DNA of 64,000 nucleotides from JABDIY01 sp963751955. Lineage in GTDB: Bacteria > Actinomycetota > Acidimicrobiia > Acidimicrobiales > SZUA-35. This document shows, in pieces, positions 36,803 through 46,263 of the stretch. Positions within the stretch are counted from its first letter, which is position 1. Every line of letters starts with the position of its first letter. The DNA lies in the NCBI GenBank assembly GCA_963751955.1, contig CAVVWM010000009.1, positions 1 through 64,000 on the forward strand. The letters are read 5' to 3'. The notes under the pieces are model-generated. The model saw only the letters and a program-made list of their open reading frames with translations. It had not been told where the DNA came from and did not search any database. The translations under genes and the position numbers were made by a program.

Positions 36803-36997
36803 GTACTTTCCGCCTTGAACCGTGTGACCAGTGGGCCCGACGCCCCATGCGACTCGCATCGTTCGGCCCAACTTGGTTCTCCAGGCTCAACCGAAGACCG
36901 GGACACGTGCCCACCCTTGCTGATGGGGCCTCAACCACCTAGTCGAACGTGCCGAGAGTAGTAGGACGACGCATTTCCGATCAGAGGTGACCCCAGG

Positions 36998-39900
36998 GTG
37001 TCCTACCGAACACAAGACCAAAGCGAAGAGACCGACCGCGCCGTGCGGTTCGGTTTTGTCGTGCTCGTCGGAGGCTGCTGTGCCGTTGTTGTTGCTGCGT
37101 TGGTGTTGATCTGGTCGGGCGTCACCACCGCGTCGGCCCGCTTCAGCGGTTCCACAACGAACGACAGATCGCTGTTCGAGGCAGCGGTGGTGGATGTAGT
37201 CGTTGGAACCACCGGCGGGGACGTCACCGAACTGCGAATCGATGCTGAGGGCCTCTACCCGGGCCGAGTGGTCGATCGCTGCCTTCCGGTGCAGTTCAAT
37301 GGCTCGATCGACGGTGTTGCCGTCCGCCTCATCGGCCGGAACCGCGGCGGAACCGGACTCGACGAGTTCGTAGACACCGTTGTCGAAGTCGGGGAAGGAA
37401 GCGACAACGAATGCGGGGACTTCGTGATCGGGCGGACCGAATTCGAAGGAACGCTGGGAGATCTCTGGCAGCAACACGGTGACTTTGAAACCGGTCTCGA
37501 GATTCTCGAGTCGGCCAACGACGGAGACAACGCAACGGTCCGAATTCAGATGGAAGTCGAGTCGGACAACCAGGCCCAGGGGCTCACCGACCGCGTTCTC
37601 GATCCTGATCGAGGCGCGACCATGATCAAAACAGAGTCGGCCATCCGCTCGGGCCTCATTCCCACGGTCCAGCTGTTTCTGTGGCTGTTCCTCTACCTGT
37701 CATTGGTTCTCGGCGGCTGGGTTCTGCTCGGGTGGGGGTTCGGAGGGTGGGCTCCGGTCGTTGTCACCTCAGGTTCGATGGAACCGACCCTGAGCGTTGG
37801 CGACGTCTTGCTGATCGACAGCGATGCCGGATCGACTGCGGTGCAGCGCTCGATCATCGTCTTCGAACGAGGCGACGGCAAGATCGTTGCCCACCGAGTA
37901 TTCTCAGTCGAAGCGGACGGGTTGGTCACAAAAGGTGACGCCAACCCGACACCGGATACGAGCAAGGTCGAGCCTGGCGAGGTATTGGGAGTCGGTCGTC
38001 TCGTCGTCCCGGTGATCGGCCTGCCGACCGTGTGGGCCGCAAACCGCCAGCTTCTACCGCTCGGAGCTTGGTTCGTTCTGATCGTCGCAGGGCTGTCTCA
38101 CCTTGTGATCGTTGGCGCCAACTCGTTGAGATCGAGCGACAGGTCTGTGCGGGCACCGGCCGAGATGTCGATCACCCAGCAAGGGATACGTCGGGTCCGC
38201 CAGTTGATCGCCGTCCTGGTGCTGGCGCAGTTCGTGCTGGATCCCAGCCGGCTCGATGTCCTCGGCCGGGACAACCTACGGCTCGTCGTGCTCCTCGGCG
38301 CACTCGTGCCTCTCATAGGCACGAACTTCCTGGTCTCGGTGATACCGAAGACCTCACCGTTCTTCTCCCGAATTCGACTCATCGAGTTGACCATCGACAC
38401 TGCCGTCGTTGTCTTCTTTTCTACCCTGACCGGTACGGCGGGCATCGGATGGGTTCTCTTTGCGCTGCCGATCATGGAGGCCGCGGTGAGCTTCCGCCTG
38501 GTAGGCGCCCTCACCCACTGGATGTTCTTGACCGGAGTCACGATCAGCGGCCACATCATGACCGCCCCCCTGAGGTCGCAATCGAGCATGCTCCAGGATC
38601 TCGAGGAAGTCCTCGACCAGCTGAGCGTCCTTTTCCTCGTTGTGGTGCCCGGCGCCTACCTCGCCGAACAACTGATCGGCGATGTTCTCCACCAGCAGCG
38701 AGCGCGCGACAATGCCCTTGACCGCAGCGCCATGCTGGAACTGGTCGCCGAGGCCGGCCGCAAGGTGGCCAAACTGGGCTCAGAGCACATCACCGCAGTT
38801 GTCGACGGAGCCATCCAACTCGGATTCGATGCGGTCGAAGTCTCCATGTCGGACGACAAGGGAAACTGGCATCGCATCGACGGATCGAACGCAAATATCC
38901 TCCCCAAGCCGGGACACCCGGCGAGCGGACTTCGCCCCGAGGATGCCGACCTGTCGGGTGTCGTGGTCGTCCCCTCCGATCCGGAGCTGTCGGAGGTCGT
39001 GGGACTCCACACCCACTTGCTCAGCGCCGTCATCCTTGAGACCCTCTCTCACAACGAGCGACGCTCGAATCGTTCTGAGAGCCGGCCTCAAGATCGGTCA
39101 ACCCCTGACCACAGCAAAGGTCGAGGCGTTCCGGCTCATCGCCGGACAGGCTGCGGTGGCGTTGGACAACGATCAGCTCCTTGCCGAGGTGACGGCAATG
39201 CACGAGGTTATGGAGCACAAGGCTCTCCACGACCAGCTGACTCACCTTCCCAACCGGAGCTATCTGATCAAGGAGCTCAGGGCTGCCTCGGAGGATTCTG
39301 CAGCGCAGCATGCGCTTCTGTTCCTCGATCTCGACGGGTTCAAGCCGGTCAACGACCGACTTGGACACGACGCAGGCGACGACCTGCTCCGCTTCGTGGC
39401 CAACCGGCTGAAGGGCGCCGTCCCTGACGACGCAACGGTGGCACGCATCGGAGGCGACGAGTTCGCCATCATGCTCCCCGGCCGGGTGACTGAACACGAC
39501 GCGCGAGAGGTAGCACGGGAAGTCTGGTTGCGGATCGGTGAACCGTTCGAGGTCGGAGGCGACACCGTCCACATCTCGATCAGTGCCGGCGTCGCCTTCG
39601 CTGAGGCAGGCCTCTCAGAGGCCGAACTGATCCGTCGGGCCGATGTCGCCATGTACCGGGCCAAGCGGGATTCGGCCACGATCTTCTGTCAGGTCTACGA
39701 CGAATCGATGGATTTCTCCGAAGCACGACGAGGCCGACTGGTCAAACTGATCCCCCGCGCACTCGCTATCGAGGAACTCCAACTCGCCTATCAGCCGATT
39801 CACTGGGTGGGCGGCGAACAGCAAATGTGGGGTGTTGAGGCGCTCATCCGGTGGGAGCATCACGCTGAGGGACATATAGCCGCGCCCGACATCATCGAGG

Positions 39901-40562
39901 CGGCCAGAGCCGCCAAGGTTCTGAGCCAACTTCACCGATGGATCGTGCTCGAAGCCTGCACGCAGGTTGCGGGATGGCTCGAGGAATTCCCGGACCACCC
40001 CTTCTTCCTCACGGTGAACGCGTCGCCGGAGGAACTCGCATCCCAAGAACTCGTCGGCAACGTTGCCAACGCGCTCCAACAGTCCGGCCTCGACGCCAGA
40101 CGGCTCTTTGTCGAAATCAGCGAGCAACTCGTGGCACCAAACGTGCCTCGGGTGGTCGAGAACATGGCTGGATTGCAGGACATTGGTGTCGGTCTGCTGC
40201 TCGACGACTTCGGAGAGGGGCAGACCTCACTCTCCTACCTTCACGAGCTACCCGTCGCAGGTATCAAGCTCGACCGCCGGCTCGTGGTCAACACCATGCG
40301 ATCCGAGACCGACCGAGTCGTTCTCCGGTCGGTCGTTGAGCTCTCCCACGACCTGAACCTGCTGGTTGTGGCAGAAGGAATCGAAGAGGCGGCACAGCTG
40401 GATGTGATCGCCGAGTGCGGATGTAATCTCGCCCAGGGTTACCTCCTGTCCAAGCCCCAACCACCCGAGAAGATCTGGGCTGTGCTGGCCGAGACGCTTC
40501 ATGTCGGCGTGAAACGCGAGTCCGGCCGGTTGATTTCCACCCCAACGCCGGGAGGGGGCTGA
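36998..40562 (+). CDS. TasA-like exported domain / ER-type signal peptidase / GAF-GGDEF-EAL fusion (single frameshift as sequenced)
   Basis: About 1,187 residues once one base is removed from the CTCTCT run near 39040-39047, where the shift falls inside a GAF domain (TLSTTSDARIVLRAGLK when corrected). N-terminal helix 18-42 is followed by a TasA/CalY-like domain (residues ~44-205). A membrane helix precedes a SipW/ER-type signal peptidase I (VVTSGSMEPTLSVGDVLLI with Ser260, IVAHRVFSVE with His299 and KGDANPTPD). Several membrane helices follow, then GAF (~578-728), GGDEF (GGDEF at 39450-39464) and EAL (EAL at 39837-39845, later VNASPEEL, EISEQ, DDFGEG, VAEGIEE). The protein would cleave exported substrates and make or break c-di-GMP. 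GTG 36998. First gene of a matrix-like operon, three bases ahead of the next start. Confidence 0.8.
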
Positions 40563-40565
40563 TCC

Positions 40566-41183
40566 ATGGCGCGCTCCATCGAAAACTTCAATGGGCAAAC
40601 TCTCGAAGACCGTTCGGAGCGGCTGCTGGACCCTCGCCGTCTCGACCGATCCGCTGCTCGGGCCATTGCTGCAGCGATTTCGTCGCTACTGATCACGACC
40701 CTGGTGGTCAGCAGTTCGGTCAGCGCCCTCGAGCCGGACGGCACGATCGCCGGCAGTACAGTTCAGGCCGGCACGATCTCCCTGGTCGACGACGACGAGG
40801 GTCGGTCGCTGGTCAACCTGTCCAACATGGCTCCCGGAAGACCGGTGGTCGAGTGCATCAGGGTCGAATACACCGGATCGATCCTGCCTGTCGACCTGAG
40901 CGTCGCAGCAACCGCAGACGGTCCGCTGGCGGAGTTCCTCTGGGTCGAAGCAGAACTTGGCATCGGCGGAGGCTTCGGTTCCTGCGACGGGTTCCAACCC
41001 GAACGCGTTGTTATGAGCGACACGCTCGGCGACATCGCAGATCGGGATGCGCTCACGGTTGCTTCCTTCGTGAACACAGGTGACGACGTGGTCTTCCGGT
41101 TCAGATTCGAGATCCTCGACGACGGGAGAGCTGTGGGAGCGGCCACGGCAGCCGACTTCGTGTGGGAGGTCGTTCCCCGATGA
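40566..41183 (+). CDS. TasA/CalY-like exported protein 1
   Basis: A 205-residue secreted protein. The N-terminal ~50 residues include a long signal/anchor (AARAIAAAISSLLITTLVVS). The mature part is a beta-sandwich with the features of TasA/CalY fibre proteins: the start VQAGTISLVDDDEGRSLVNL, a paired-Cys region (VECIRVEYTG, FGSCDGFQ), then RFRFEILDD. It resembles the N-terminal domain of the fused protein upstream. SipW-type peptidases process such proteins and the fibres build biofilm matrix. Its ATG lies three bases after the preceding stop, behind GGGAGGGG. Confidence 0.7.
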   Translation: MARSIENFNGQTLEDRSERLLDPRRLDRSAARAIAAAISSLLITTLVVSSSVSALEPDGTIAGSTVQAGTISLVDDDEGRSLVNLSNMAPGRPVVECIRVEYTGSILPVDLSVAATADGPLAEFLWVEAELGIGGGFGSCDGFQPERVVMSDTLGDIADRDALTVASFVNTGDDVVFRFRFEILDDGRAVGAATAADFVWEVVPR

Positions 41184-41788
41184 GCCCTCGAGCCACGATC
41201 GCCGCGCTCATAGTCTTTGCTGTCGCCGCATTGGCGGGACCGATTCTGCTCGTGGTCGGTGCGGATGAGGGTTCGGCGGCCTTTGGCGACAACGAGACCG
41301 TGGGCGTGAACCGTCTGTCGAGTGCCACCGTCGACATCGAGCCGGGTGAGGACATGGTGCCGATCACGGTCACCAACCTTGCCCCTGGAGACCGGGTCAC
41401 CGGTTCGATCGCGGTCAAGAATGTCGGTACCCTCCCGGTTCGGTACGCCATCGTGAGCGACGCCAAACCGGATCCACTGTCCGACTGGCTCCGCTGGGAG
41501 ATGTGGCTGCGATCCGACAGCGACCAGTGCACACAGCAGCCCGCCCCGGCCGAACTGCTGGTTGATGGTGACCTGTTCGAGCCAGGATCGTCAGCGGTGC
41601 TCGGAGATGTGACCATCGGCCTCGATCCCGGTGATCGGATCCTCCAACCGGGCGACGGCGAGGCCTTGTGTACCGCGGTCACGCTTTCGCTCGATGCACC
41701 CGACGAAGTGCAGGCCCGCACCGTCGTGCAGGAGCTGATCGTTGTTGCCGAACAGCACACCGACGAGCTCGAAGGTGCAAGCTCATGA
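41180..41788 (+). CDS. TasA/CalY-like exported protein 2
   Basis: A 202-residue exported protein starting at ATG 41180, overlapping the preceding stop by ATGA. Signal segment IAALIVFAVAALAGPILLVV; mature region has ATVDIEPGEDMVPITVTNLA, then GSIAVKNVGTLPVRYAI, the signature strand pair of TasA-like proteins (amphipathic strand before 'NTGSLDLRY'). Contains one Cys in DQCTQQP and one in ALCTAVTLS. Next gene overlaps by ATGA, so all three are translationally linked. Confidence 0.7.
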   Translation: MSPRATIAALIVFAVAALAGPILLVVGADEGSAAFGDNETVGVNRLSSATVDIEPGEDMVPITVTNLAPGDRVTGSIAVKNVGTLPVRYAIVSDAKPDPLSDWLRWEMWLRSDSDQCTQQPAPAELLVDGDLFEPGSSAVLGDVTIGLDPGDRILQPGDGEALCTAVTLSLDAPDEVQARTVVQELIVVAEQHTDELEGASS

Positions 41789-44700
41789 AGATACGCCAGG
41801 AACACGTTGACCGAGCGCTCGCCTGGGCCAGCGTTGCGTCGAGGGCGATCGCCGCCGGCATGGCGGTGGTGGTGATCCTCGCCGTGATCACCATCGGAAT
41901 CGGGCTGGCTCGCGGCTACCGACCGGTGATCATCACGACCGGCAGCATGACACCGACCGCTTCCACCGGCTCACTGGTCATCGCCGGCCCCACCGACCGC
42001 ACGGCGCCCGGAGACATCCTGGTCATGCGACGGGATGGGCGAGCGACGGTAACCCACCGCATCGTCGAGATCGAGTACAACGCAGACGGCGATCCGTATG
42101 CGGTCACCCGGGGCGACGCCAACTCCGAGATCGACGCCGCCCCCTACAGCTTGGGTGAAGAGGAACTCACCGGAAGGTGGATAGTCTCCGGGCTGGGCCG
42201 GGTTCTTCTGGCGATGGGATCACCACTGGTCGCTCTGACGGTGGTGTCCCTGGCGGTCGCAGCGGTGGCAATGACCATGCTCCGACGTATCTGGCACGAT
42301 TCCCAGCCAGCACCCAAACCGGTCACCGCGTCCCGGAGATCGAAACGAATGCGGGCGGCAGGAGTATCTGTGTTCATGGGTGTGACCATGGCCGGAGGTG
42401 GAGTGGCATGGTCGCTCTATCTCGGTGTTGCCTCGGTTGGAAGCAACGTGTTCCAGACCGCAGAGTGTTTCGACGCTCGCCTCAACGGCATCCAGAAAGG
42501 TACAGCATCGAGCGTCACGGCAGGAACGACCGCGGTGTCGATCGCCGCAGTCGATCCTGCGAGGTCGTTCCTCCAGTTCTCCGTTCACAGCAACAGCAAC
42601 GAACCATCCGATTCTCAGGTGATGGGTCAGCTCGTCGACGCTACGACCGTCCACTTCGAACGCCAGACCGATGCCGGGTCACCGCCACCCATCACGATCG
42701 AATGGTCGGTGGTCGAATACGCCTGCGGGGTCTCGGTCCAGCGGGGTGTCGTCGCCGGAGACGGTACCTCCCAGATCGATACATCCATCTCAGCGATTGA
42801 CCCATCATCGAGTTTCGTCCTGGCATCGTCGGTACCGGAATCAACCGCAACCGATTTCGACAGTGACGACCTCGCAATCGCCGAACTCGTCGGCACCGAC
42901 ACTGTCCGGGTCCGGACTTCGGGGGCCCCGCTCGCCGCAGGCCGGCTTAGCGCCTGGCAGGTGGTCACCTTCGACGACCCCGGTGACGCAACGACCCAGG
43001 TCGAAACCGCTTCTCTCGGGCCCGGCACCGGCACAACGACTATCTCGCTCACCAGCCCGGTGGACCTGCGAAGCACATTCGTGATAGCACACCTGATCTC
43101 GCCCTCCACCGGTCCCGACATCGGCGAACGGTCGGTCAGAGTTCGGCTCGTCGATTCCACCACGGTCGAGATCACTCGCCTCGTGGCAACCGAATGGGTC
43201 GACGTGCAGGTCCAGGCGGTGGAGCTCACCGACGGAACAACGGTTCGTGCATGGCATCATCGACCTCACATCGGGCGAGACGATCGCCTCGGTCACAGTT
43301 CCGCCGGTCGATCAGTCTCGATCGACGGTCACATCAACCGTGGCCGTGCCCGGATCATTGAGTGGCGGCGCCACAGATCATGTCGCTGACGACGTCATCG
43401 GCGAGGCGTCGGTGACCGCGATCCTGACCGACTCGGCCACGGTGACCCTGGAGCGGGGCTCGGCCGGCTCATCGGCCTCGTTTGCGTGGCAGATCATCAC
43501 CTGGGGCGGACCCCAGTGGGCTGATCCGCTCTCGCCATTCCGGCAACGCATCGACATCACCGCCGGCGGGGTAGATGCACCGAACGGCTACACCACCCCC
43601 CTGACCTTCGATCACGAATCGCTGGTCGACACCGGTCTGGCCCTCCCGGGCGGCGAAGACGCAAGGATCTGGCGCTACGACGGCACCAGCTGGACCGAAC
43701 TGGATCGAGTCCTCGACGAGTCCAGTTCGTGGAACGACCCTGCGACCACCGTCTGGTTCCGAACCCAAGAATCGATTGCCGCCAGTGACCGGATCTCCTA
43801 CTGGCTGTACTTCGGCAACGACTCTCCTCCCCCGGTGCTCGCCAACCCGGACAACGTGTGGCTCCTGAGGGAGGGTTTCGAGGATGGAACGTTGGGCTCG
43901 TTCGAAGATCGAACCGGTGGGACCGCCTGGTACCGGGCTCAACCATGGACTCGCCGGCAGGCTCTGACCATCGACTCGGCCAACGTCAGCAACGCGCTTT
44001 CTGACCAGCCGGTTCTGGTTCGAATCACCGACCCCGACCTCACCGCTCACGCACAAGCCGACGGATCTGATTTCCGGTTCACCGCAGCCGACGGCGTCAC
44101 ACCGCTCTCCCACGAGGTGGAAGAATGGGACCCACCATCGGACTCTCTCACAGCCTGGGTGAGGGTCCCGTTCCTGAGCGCATCGACCGACACGACGTTG
44201 TACGTCTACTACGGGGCCCCGGACGCTCCCGATCAGTCAAGGCCCCGGCTCGCCTGGGGCGGGGATCTTGCGTCCTGGAATCTTGCCCGCGATCCGGCAG
44301 GGCCGGCTCCGACCCTGGACGACTCCGGTCCCGGCAACCACGACGGTCTCGCTCTCGCAGATACCGCGGCTGTCAACACCCCGTCCGGACCGGGCGTCAT
44401 CCTGGACGGGACCACCGACCGTCTCGAAGCGGCGCCCTTCGACCTGCCAGGAGAAGCCTTCACCGTGGCAACCTGGTTCCAGGCCAGCGCATTGGGAACC
44501 GATCCTGTCCTCGTTTCCCAGGGTGATCCGACCGGCACCGGTGTGTTCGAACTCGGCATCGACACCCAGACAGTTCCCGGGTCACCGGTCGCCCAGTTCG
44601 TGCTCCGGGTGAGCGGGACCCCAACCGTCGTGTCCGGCGGCCCAATCGCCATCGGCAGCTGGCATCACGTCGCAGCCACCTGGGATGGCACTGAAGTATC

Positions 44701-45310
44701 CCTCTACGTGGACGGCGTCCTCGCGGACACCACCACATCGGCGGGCCTGACCCCCAACGGGTCGACGATGCCGATCGTGTTGGGCGGGGATCCTGCTGGC
44801 ACCCGAACCCTGCAAGGGACTTTGGGGCAGGTCCGAATCGATGATTCGGCGTGGACCCCGGCCCGGGTCGGTTTCGCTGAAGCCAACCTCGGTTCCCCTT
44901 CGACCTCGGTGACCTCCGCCGGTGCAGTGGGCGGCTCCTGGTTCGATCAAGGTGACTGGAACCTTCGTCGCCCGCTCTCGGTCGACGCCGAGGAGGTCGA
45001 CGCACCGCTGTCGGACTTCCCATTGCTGGTGCAGCTGGTGGACGCCGATCTGGGCACCGATGCACAATCCGACGGCGACGACTTGGTCTTCGTGGCCGCC
45101 GACGGGGTCACCCGCCTCGATCACGACCTGGAAGCCTGGGATCAGACCACCGGGGCGATCACCGCATGGGTCCGACTTCCAGCTATCGATGATCTCGCAG
45201 ACACCGACCTGTACCTGTACCTCGGCAACCCGACCGCCGTCGATCAGACCGATCCTGCGGCCGTCTTCGGGACCGAAGCAGACCTCGTCGTGAACGGCAC
45301 GGCCAACTAG
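41785..45310 (+). CDS. SipW/ER-type signal peptidase fused to a large DUF2341/LamG adhesin (single frameshift as sequenced)
   Basis: About 1,174 residues once the extra base near 43241-43245 is removed (TTFVHGIIDLTSGE restored). The N-terminal ~200 residues are a SipW-type peptidase: one helix, TTGSMTPTASTGSLVIAGP with Ser54, VTHRIVEIEYN with His91, TRGDANSEID, then two more helices. After the second helix (GVSVFMGVTMAGGGVAWSLY) the chain becomes an exported adhesin with repeated ~100-residue beta domains (EWSVVEYACGVSVQRG, then WQVVTFDD), two or three DUF2341 units (RRQALTIDSANV, VLVRITDPDL and RRPLSVDAEEV, LLVQLVDADL) and a LamG-type sandwich (WHHVAATWDGTEVSLYVDGV). Peptidase and cell-surface product in one chain is highly unusual. 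Coupled to the gene before by ATGA. Confidence 0.75.
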
Positions 45311-45360
45311 CAGTACCCGGACGGTGCTCGCAGGCGAGCGCTTGGGTCGTACGCCCTACG

Positions 45361-45424
45361 GATTCGAGCAAACGGCGGCTTCTTGTGCCCGATAACTCAG
45401 GGTCAGCCGCCTTGATGCCGAATC
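45361..45424 (+). promoter_or_regulatory. Nested hairpin in the leader of the third TasA-like gene
   Basis: Outer arms GATTCG (45361-45366) and CGAATC (45419-45424) enclose GGCGGCT (45374-45380) and AGCCGCC (45405-45411), with CCC/GGG capping the loop. The structure ends 29 bases before the ATG. It could be an attenuator, a stability element or a riboswitch. I could not fit it to the c-di-GMP-I consensus by eye. Confidence 0.45.
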
Positions 45425-45453
45425 AACAAGTACCCAAGCGAATAGGGAGAATA

Positions 45454-46050
45454 ATGGAAACCCAAGAAAAGACAAGCAACCAGAACCCGGTGAAGATACT
45501 GCTTTCGATCGCAGTGCTCCTGGTGGGAGTTGCAGCGATCGCCGTGACATCGCTGGCCCTCTTCACCGACACTGCCTCGGTCGGGGCGAATTCGTTCACG
45601 ACCGGAACCATCGACATCAACGCCGCTCCTGTGTCAGCTGTGGTCGAGATGCCAGCCATGGTGCCCGGTGACCAGATCACCAATCCGCTGACCGTCAGCA
45701 ATGACGGCAGTTTGGAACTGCGCTACGCCGTCCAGTCGACTACGACCGAGGATGTCCTCGCCTCCGAGCTGGTGATGACCATCAAGGAGGGTGTGACCAC
45801 CTGTGACGATGCCAACTGGGCCGCAGATGGCACGACGCTCTATTCGGGTCCGCTCGGCAGCACCGCGGTCGATCCCATCCTCGGCTCGACCACCCCCGGA
45901 GTGGACGCAGGCGACCGAGTTCTCGCATCGACCGCAAGCGAGGTCCTGTGCTTCAACGTGACCCTTCCGCTGTCGGCAACGGCCGGTCAGGGTACGACCA
46001 CGGTGGCGACGCTCGATTTCGAGGCCGAACAAACAGCCAACAACCCGTAA
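45454..46050 (+). CDS. TasA/CalY-like exported protein 3
   Basis: A 198-residue protein, the clearest TasA/camelysin homologue. Signal helix ILLSIAVLLVGVAAIAVTSL, then ALFTDTASVGANSFTTGTID, the exact CalY/TasA mature start, then TNPLTVSNDGSLELRYAVQS. Two Cys (TTCDD, VLCFN) may pair. AGGGAGA precedes ATG 45454. It is separated from the preceding gene by 143 bp with a structured leader, so it may have its own control and be the most abundant fibre subunit. Confidence 0.85.
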   Translation: METQEKTSNQNPVKILLSIAVLLVGVAAIAVTSLALFTDTASVGANSFTTGTIDINAAPVSAVVEMPAMVPGDQITNPLTVSNDGSLELRYAVQSTTTEDVLASELVMTIKEGVTTCDDANWAADGTTLYSGPLGSTAVDPILGSTTPGVDAGDRVLASTASEVLCFNVTLPLSATAGQGTTTVATLDFEAEQTANNP

Positions 46051-46071
46051 TCGGTCCGGGGTTTCCACCAC

Positions 46072-46263
46072 ATGACCCGACGATGGGCTCGACTGCTTGC
46101 GTCCGCTTTTGCGCTGACGCTGCTCGGGTCCATCGTCGCGCTCGTACCGTCGGCCTCGGCGCGTCAGCGTCACGGCCCGAAGGGAGCCGCCGTGCTATCT
46201 CGGTGCACGCAGCTTCCTAGGTCGTTCTGTGCGCGTCGCCGGCAACTGACAGAGCCAAGCTGA
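46072..46263 (+). CDS. Small secreted ORF coupled to the giant adhesin
   Basis: A 63-residue ORF. Its first 30 residues are a convincing signal peptide (MTRRWARLLASAFALTLLGS then IVALVPSASA) and the rest is short, basic and with two Cys. Its TGA overlaps the adhesin's ATG as TGATG, so it may be a real small gene used for coupled translation. No relatives are known to me. It could also be the eroded N-terminus of a longer protein. Confidence 0.4.
   Translation: MTRRWARLLASAFALTLLGSIVALVPSASARQRHGPKGAAVLSRCTQLPRSFCARRRQLTEPS

Noticed and set aside
39030..39060. Programmed ribosomal frameshift in the GGDEF-EAL gene
   Set aside because: No slippery heptamer with a stimulatory hairpin is evident, and similar one-base shifts occur in unrelated metabolic genes of the window, which fits sequence error better.
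39199..40562. Independent GGDEF-EAL gene starting at an internal ATG
   Set aside because: The GAF domain spans the frame break and its second half lies upstream of that ATG in the same frame, so one gene is more likely; not excluded.
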